From NCBI GenBank assembly GCA_021234155.1, contig JAJEKV010000091.1:2983501-3047500 (forward strand): a DNA stretch of 64,000 nt, in the 5' to 3' direction. Below, one piece after another: positions 58,371-64,000 of the stretch. The DNA is from Isoetes taiwanensis (Eukaryota; Streptophyta; Lycopodiopsida; Isoetales; Isoetaceae). A model generated the notes under the pieces. That model was not told where the DNA came from. It ran no database searches and worked only from the letters and a program-made list of their open reading frames with translations. The first letter of the stretch is position 1. Every line of letters begins with the position of its first letter. Both the position numbers and the translations under genes were made by a program.

Positions 58371-59498
58371 AATGACGTCAAAATTGGCTTGCCCCATGGT
58401 TTTAGAATGCCCTTAAAAAATAGTTAAAAGCAAAAGGCACCAAGGTCTAACAAAAGGACAAAATGGGTGGCTTATACCATTCAACACGTTCATTTTGAGT
58501 ACATCTTTAATTCAAAGCTAGCAACCTAGAAATAATAGTATCTTTGTATGTCATGGACTTCTATATGATTGCAATGTAACCATGCATTCTTCAAAGTGGC
58601 ACTCGCGAATTTCTTTGAGATGTAAGTTTGTCAAGTGCACTCTTGCATGTGTTTACAACATGATGATCATTCTCGTTCAACTCCAATTGTTGTTCAAGTT
58701 CTTATGTTCTCTTTGTCGTGTATATATTTTGATATTTAACTTAGATTTCGTATCCATTTTTTATATTTTGAGTTTTATAATGTCGTTCTTTATTGACGTA
58801 TAAGTTCATGATAGTTTGAACCAAAATCCTTTATCAGTGTTACATTTTAGTTTAAACCCGAGTTTGTTTTTATCATAAAGAATCTTTTGAGAAGCAAATT
58901 GGAGAATGATGCTAAAGATAATGCAAATCAAATCCTTATACTAGCAACTTGGAGAGGAATGATGACCAACTTGATGTTAGAAGCAAACGCAGTTGGATGG
59001 CTGGCCATCAGCTACAAAAAATAAAAAAGGCGAAATAAAAACTATGAAAACACACTCTCGAGCAACCGAAGTGCAAGTTCTCGTGCGCAGCACCTTGTTC
59101 ATTTGTATAGTTCACTTTGATTTGCACAAAGGGAAAGCAGCATTCTGTTTAAAACTGTATTCTTAATAAATGAAACAAATTACACTGTTGATCACAGCAG
59201 AAACTAAATTAAATATTCACCTTTGACATTCTTTCCTGTGTTGGTTTTGTTCATAACTGAGTTTGACAGACGGGAACTGCAGTTGAAGATTGATTCTACA
59301 AGTTTCAAGACAGATGCAACAGGTTTTCAAATTGCTTCCGGTAGAGACTTCATGACTAGCAGGCTTACATTTTCTGGAGTACAAAACTTTATTCAAGCTC
59401 ACGGTCAATTTTCTCTTTGAGATGCCCACATCACTGACTAATTATTTGTTCAGATAGCATTTTACAACTAAAAGCCAATTTATATAATGGACTCGGAT
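58371..59498. other. Intergenic DNA downstream of APC5
   Basis: AT-rich sequence holding the APC5 3' untranslated region near its right end. No gene recognised. Confidence 0.4.
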
Positions 59499-62400
59499 CT
59501 AGTCTACTGGCAACACAGCTGACTGAGAATTTTGTGCTGCATTCAGATCGAGCACACATTGCTGAAATGATTCTGCAGCCTGATCCCTTTTGCAGGTTTG
59601 ACCAAGAATATCCCATACAAGTGCTAGTAAATAGAAGGCTTCTGATGCAAGTGCCCAATCCTGGATATATTTATTCATCAGTCAGTAAATTCATAAAAGA
59701 TTGTTCATGACCCAATAACGAAGAACACCATTTACCTCTAGTGCCATAAAGCCTTCTGAGGCATGTGCAAGAGGATCTAGAACAGCATCAGGATCAGACA
59801 TAACTGTGGATAGACAAACATTCCCATTAGTATCTTACAGAACAATCAAAATGGAAGAGAAAGCAGATATACTTGTAAAGTTGGGGTTACTGAGATGGCA
59901 TCGAACAATCGCTAGGTTTGCCCGGGAACATAGCTGAAGACCACCATGTCCCAGGATCAATGGCAGACATTGATGTATCAGTCCTAAAGCACGCTCAGCA
60001 TGGTCAACTCCAAGACTCAACCACAGCTCAGCAAGCGTCACCATTGATGTTGCATGCAGCAAATCCAGGTTCAAAGATTGACATAATGTTAAGCTTGCTA
60101 AAACATAGGGTAAACCCGTCACTGAACTCCCTGCTTTCTGAATTGAACTATTTTGAATTAATCTCATAAGCAAGCACTTTAAGGTTCAAATGTAATTGTT
60201 ATGGAGCTTTGGCACCTTATGAATATCAGCAATAAGTAGAAGTGCACGGATACTCTCGATTTGCATATCGTGTTTGTAGCACAAAGCAAACAATGCATGT
60301 GCTTCCCCTGCAGCTTCAGTAATTTGACCAGATGCAAGGAGTGTACGAATGTGACAATAACTTGATTCAACTTTGAGATCCATATCTACACCCAATACAG
60401 GTGACACCATTGCTGAAAGCTCTGCACATGCTCTTTGTGCAAGTTTTATATTACCACTGTCAAATTTTCAATCCAATTAAAAACAATTCGTATTGGGCAG
60501 AGAATCAAAAACTGCCCTACCGGTTGAGTGCCTGATCATGAATAAGTTGTAGCTGCATAACTTGCATACGAGATTTAGCGTGAAGGGGAAACTTTTTAGC
60601 GGCCATATTCAAAGCTGATAGCGCTACTGCATTTTAAATAAAAGAATTGGAATTACAAATAAAAATTCAACTTTATCATCAACAAGAGAGCCGAAATTAT
60701 AGGTCCCAAATTCAACTTATGAAATAACACTGTCTATGCTCAAGTACAGCAGAACTGATCGGATAAGAATTCTCTTTAACTTGGGTGAAGAGAAGTAACT
60801 ACTTTATCATGGTTCCAACAAAGCCAACTATGATAAGGAGATGCTAGTATTGGTAAAAATGTACATACAGGGAAAAGTGGAATATACAAGAGACACACTG
60901 TTTGCAGGCTGAGACTGAGCTCTCACCACGTTGGGATCAAATTTGTCGATGGAATGCTTGCGAACTTGAGCACCCCATTGGATAAAAAATGTGATAAGCA
61001 AACAATCAGCAACCTATATTTGGCATCCATATTGATGAACTAGAAGGATGGCTTATTAACAGATATGCTATGATGGAGTAGTGCTTGCAGGATACATTAT
61101 CAGGCTTCTCCTGTATGCAGACGACATAACGCTCGCACGGACAACAGATGGTTTGCAGCAGCATATAAACTTGCTATCGTCCTTTTGTGATCAAGCAGGA
61201 ATGTGAGTCAATCTTGATAAAACAAAAATACTGACATTTGAGTACGCTCAAAGTTATAAATATTTGAAAATAGAGCTAACAAAAAGGTATAGATGGAATA
61301 CAGCCATAGATAAGAGGGTTATTGGTGGAAAGAAATCTCTATACGCAATGCAAGCCAAGTCTAAAACAATTCAGCTTTGGGACTGGACCATGCGACTTCA
61401 TTTATATCGAGCTTTAGTTATGCCTGTAATATTGTATGGATGCCAGATATAGGGACCAGGTTTGGCAAAGACACAAATGATCTTGCAGCAAATCATATAG
61501 ACGGCGGCCATACAATGTTAACATCAGTACCAGACACTAAACCCAAAAGCACTATGAAACTAAGTGACAATAATGCTGGGGCAATCAAGTTGACTTGAGA
61601 TGCAAAGAGGCATCAGACAATACATTTTGGATCTCCAATGTTGCTCAAGTTAAAGGGGCAAATGTCATAACTCATTTGTTTAGCTTCATAGGCCTAGTTG
61701 GCATCGAGCATATACTTGAAAATTGACCTGACATACTTAACAGATCATCATGCTACTTGTGGGTGATGATCCTGCGTGCCTACTTTCTTAGCTTTGTAGT
61801 TTGTGTCTCATTTGATAGTGTTTTGTAGGACAATTCTTCTTGGCCCTTGGTCAAAATCTCCTTGTCATCCCAATTTCTTAAATAAATACTTGAGTTTTTA
61901 ATCATTTCTGACTAGCATACAGTATTGCAAAATTGGATTATCAAATTCTTAGATAAAGAGTCTTAACTACATCTCTTTCTGACCTTTTACAAAGAAATTG
62001 ATTTCCATGTACAGGATGAAGGAATCTGCTGCTTAGTACGATTGGAAAATCATGTGACACGTCACATGAAGAAGATTGTTATTGATAATCATGCTTACAG
62101 GCCTTTTACAATCAGTAATACAGACGTCAAACATTGGCAAAATGAGATGGATATACTGAATTTTTCTTTCTTTAGGTTTTTGGTGGTATTGCTTGGTAAC
62201 GTGCATGAATGACATTTCCCTTTTTGTGATTACAGCAAAGTTAGCTACCCCAGTTATAGGGGTGTTTTTAAAAGATGTGTGGACATGAGGATATGGCTTA
62301 CATGGCCGTCCTAGTGCAAACTACACCTATCAACTGTCTCGAGGGTACTAGAGTTCATCTTACACACAGCATAACTTATAAGTGTAGTCAGCGTACAGCA

Positions 62401-62634
62401 GGACCTGCTATTTAAATTATAATGCATATTGCTCTTGTTATAATACGGGCTTTTTCCATTCTTGTATCTGGGGTTGGTCTTAGGTTGGACATCAATGTAC
62501 ATTGTTAATAGATCACAGTTTCTATATCTGAAAACACAAATCACGCCCAAGTCAGAGTACTCTCACCAGTATAACCTTTAGTAACTGCTAATTGCTGAGC
62601 CAAATTGACATAAGTAAGGGCCAAATCATCTGCA
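59499..62634 (-). CDS. APC5: Anaphase-promoting complex subunit 5, 3' exons
   Basis: Six minus-strand exons encode about 302 C-terminal residues of APC5, a TPR-rich scaffold subunit of the anaphase-promoting complex, the nuclear ubiquitin ligase that drives mitotic exit. Exons: 62,567-62,634; 60,521-60,626; 60,216-60,456; 59,873-60,137; 59,736-59,803; 59,499-59,660 (stop 59,499-59,501). All introns are GT-AG and all phases join. Diagnostic segments: LAQRACAELSAMVSPVLGVD, LLLIADIHKKAGSSVTGLPY, LTLCQSLNLDLLHATSMVTL, LGLIHQCLPLILGHGGLQL, and the end EDWALASEAFYLLALVWDIL. These follow plant APC5 closely from memory of the family. The upstream two-thirds of the gene must lie beyond 62,634; I could not join the next exon in phase, so it may be outside the window. 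CAG/CTG codons are intact. One intron holds a dead LINE piece. Confidence 0.85.
61075..61600 (+). pseudogene. LINE reverse transcriptase fragment in an APC5 intron
   Basis: Plus-strand remnant of a non-LTR retrotransposon RT: LLLYADDITLARTTDGLQQH (with the catalytic YADD), INLLSSFCDQAGM, a stop, VNLDKTKI, a degraded stretch, then LHLYRALVMPVILYGCQI and a further stop before GPGL. This is the palm-to-thumb part of a LINE RT. It lies antisense to APC5 in the intron between 60,627 and 62,566, explaining that intron's 1.9 kb length. Confidence 0.85.
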
Positions 62635-63056
62635 CTGGAATAGGTTATACAGAAATTTATTAAGAAAAAGTAAAACTTTGGTTTAAAATCTATACTCAAA
62701 TAAAATAAAAAAACAAACTCCTAATCCTTAAAACCCAGGATGAGTTACCGTGTTCATTGATGATTTGGCATGAACTTCCTTTCCAACTATGGTCAAAATC
62801 GATCGTTTACAGATTATGCATCAGCATCAATCAATACAAGTGATGAATTGCAAAAATAGCAACCTAAGCATGCAGTGCATACGTATGACATAATATCATA
62901 CATACATAGGTGAATGGCTCAATGCAATAAGAAGAACGCCACTGAATCTGGATAGATATACTCTTAGATATATTGTTAATCTAGGAGTAATGATCTGTAG
63001 CTGCCACCACCATGTAACTGCCATGACAGATTTGAGAAGAAAAGAGAGACAACTGT
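62635..63056. other. Probable APC5 intron sequence
   Basis: AT-rich; no further exon could be placed in phase. A donor-like CACG|GTAACT (minus) occurs near 62,746 after an open KEVHAKSSMN stretch, but it does not join the 62,567-62,634 exon in frame. Confidence 0.3.
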
Positions 63057-63400
63057 TACCCACTAGCACCTCTGGTGATAACCAACACACCAAAGGGGCG
63101 GAATCCTTCATGAAAATCGTTATCCAATTGGGCCCCAACCTTTCCAGGCTCATAGCCCACAGACCATATCAATTCCTCCCCTTCCTTGAGATGCTTGCCC
63201 TCAAGTATGTGGAACACACCAATGTTGCCACGAGGAATTGAAGCTTGGCTCTGATACCAAATGTTAAGCACTAGCACCTCTAGTGATAACCAACATACCA
63301 AAAGGGTAGATCCTTCATAGAAATCGTTATCCAACAACTTCATGGAAACCTTTTCACGCTTTCCATACCCATACCCCACAGAAAACTCAAAAAAGTTATT
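63057..63400 (-). mobile_element. TRIM (miniature LTR retrotransposon)
   Basis: On the minus strand: a 5' LTR of about 130 bp (63,400 to about 63,266) ending GTGCTTAACA; a primer site TTTGGTATCAGAGCC, complementary to the initiator-Met tRNA 3' end, at about 63,247-63,265; a very short interior; a purine-rich tract AAGGAAGGGGAGGAA; and a 3' LTR starting TGATATGGTCTGTGGG and ending GGGTAACA at about 63,057. The LTRs share GGATAACGATTT, GAAGGAT, TTGGTTATCAC and GAGGTGCTAGTG. No protein; it needs enzymes from another element. Its LTR is also found at 47,433-47,665. Confidence 0.8.
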
Positions 63401-63810
63401 GGCTGCCCATCACAGCCAAAAAAACGAAAATAGACCTTTAAGTTTCAAGATATGTGTGTGAACTTTGACATCGTTTACACGTTATTTTATGTCCATTTAT
63501 GTCCAGCACGCATAACCATTTTTGTTTGCCATGTCGTGTTGTGTCATGTTGCTCCATGTTGTGCCATACACAGCGTAACTCATATATTTTGACTTGGCAT
63601 GTGCATGGCATTGTATTATTCGGCATTCTTAGAAGACTTGGCAAGACGTTTTATATGCCCATGAAGTAAATTGGGCCTCTATGCAAACTTCTTGACCATA
63701 AAGTAGAGTTTTAGGTTCAAAAGCACGAATATAGGCAAAAAGAGTGTGTCACCGTAGGAGTATAGATCTACATAAGATCAAAAGTCAAAAACACCTAAGC
63801 CTGCCAATTC
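63401..63810. other. Intergenic or intronic DNA
   Basis: Contains imperfect GTCGTGTTGTGTCATGTTG reiterations near 63,530. No gene recognised. Confidence 0.4.
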
Positions 63811-64000
63811 TGTTAGCGTATGACGTCATTACTCTTAGATGACTAGCATGCCACGTATGTTGCTGACATGGCTCTCCTATAAAGCCATAGTCATGCTTTA
63901 TAGTTCTTTATCTAGTTTACTCATAGCCTAGTTATATCGGGTATCTCTTTCATTCTAGCAAAGCAGGAATGCGCCGGATGGGATCAGTTGGTGGTATCGG
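63811..64000 (+). mobile_element. Possible start of an LTR retrotransposon at the window edge
   Basis: TGTTAG at 63,811 followed by TGACGTCA (63,821-63,828), a TATA-like CTATAAAG near 63,879, and at the very end TGGTATCGG, close to the initiator-Met primer site TGGTATCAG with the CAG altered as seen in other repeats. This fits a short LTR of about 175 bp followed by its primer site. Only the left edge would be inside the window. Confidence 0.35.

Noticed and set aside
62700-62790. A seventh APC5 exon ending at about 62,747
   Set aside because: The donor is good and the frame open, but it does not join the 62,567 exon in phase.

Overview
The window looks like nuclear DNA from a land plant with a large, transposon-filled genome. 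The evidence is spliced genes with GT-AG introns, a plant-like APC5 homologue, remnants of a plastid-type ABC transporter gene, several plant Ty3/gypsy elements, a tRNA-derived SINE, miniature LTR elements (TRIMs) and LINE pieces. I cannot name the species.

Layout. 1-0.8 kb: tandem repeats and a minus-strand SINE with a (TATC)n tail. 1.9-4.1 kb: broken, rearranged ABCB29-like ABC transporter pieces (minus). 4.8-6.2 kb: unassigned exon-like pieces (plus). 7.7-14.4 kb: transposon-like DNA containing a relative of the LTR seen again at 29.4-31.5 kb. 15.2-20.5 kb: 3' part of a plus-strand gypsy element (C) with its 3' LTR, split by insertion X. 20.5-31.5 kb: a minus-strand gypsy element (B) whose integrase is split by a second X copy. 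31.5-33.2 kb: antisense fragment of a different gypsy family. 33,217-44,835: a structurally complete plus-strand element (A) with two 2.2 kb LTRs and a 5-bp target duplication. 45-47.7 kb: a second SINE copy and TRIM LTRs. 47,826-49,294: an intact two-exon host gene of unknown function (minus). 49.7-51 kb: local repeats, a long GATA microsatellite and a foldback palindrome. 51-55.2 kb: no recognisable gene. 55.2-58.4 kb: a truncated gypsy element (D). 59,499-62,634: six 3' exons of APC5 (minus), with a dead LINE reverse transcriptase in one intron. 63.06-63.40 kb: a complete TRIM. The right edge probably starts another LTR element.

How it fits together. A, B and D share the order gag, protease, an RNase H1-like domain, reverse transcriptase, a second RNase H, integrase (D begins at the first RNase H; C shows only integrase and LTR). 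The upstream RNase H keeps recognisable catalytic positions, while the normal one downstream of RT has lost its acidic residues in all three copies. This resembles the swap that produced the retroviral tether, but with the extra RNase H on the other side of RT. It is the most interesting biology here.

Data quality. Inside the repeats, near-identical copies differ repeatedly at CAG/CTG sites (CTG read as CCG, TCG or CTCG; CAG as CG or CGT), while the host exons look clean. This pattern suggests systematic base-calling error at methylated CHG sites, so some frameshifts in the elements may not be real.
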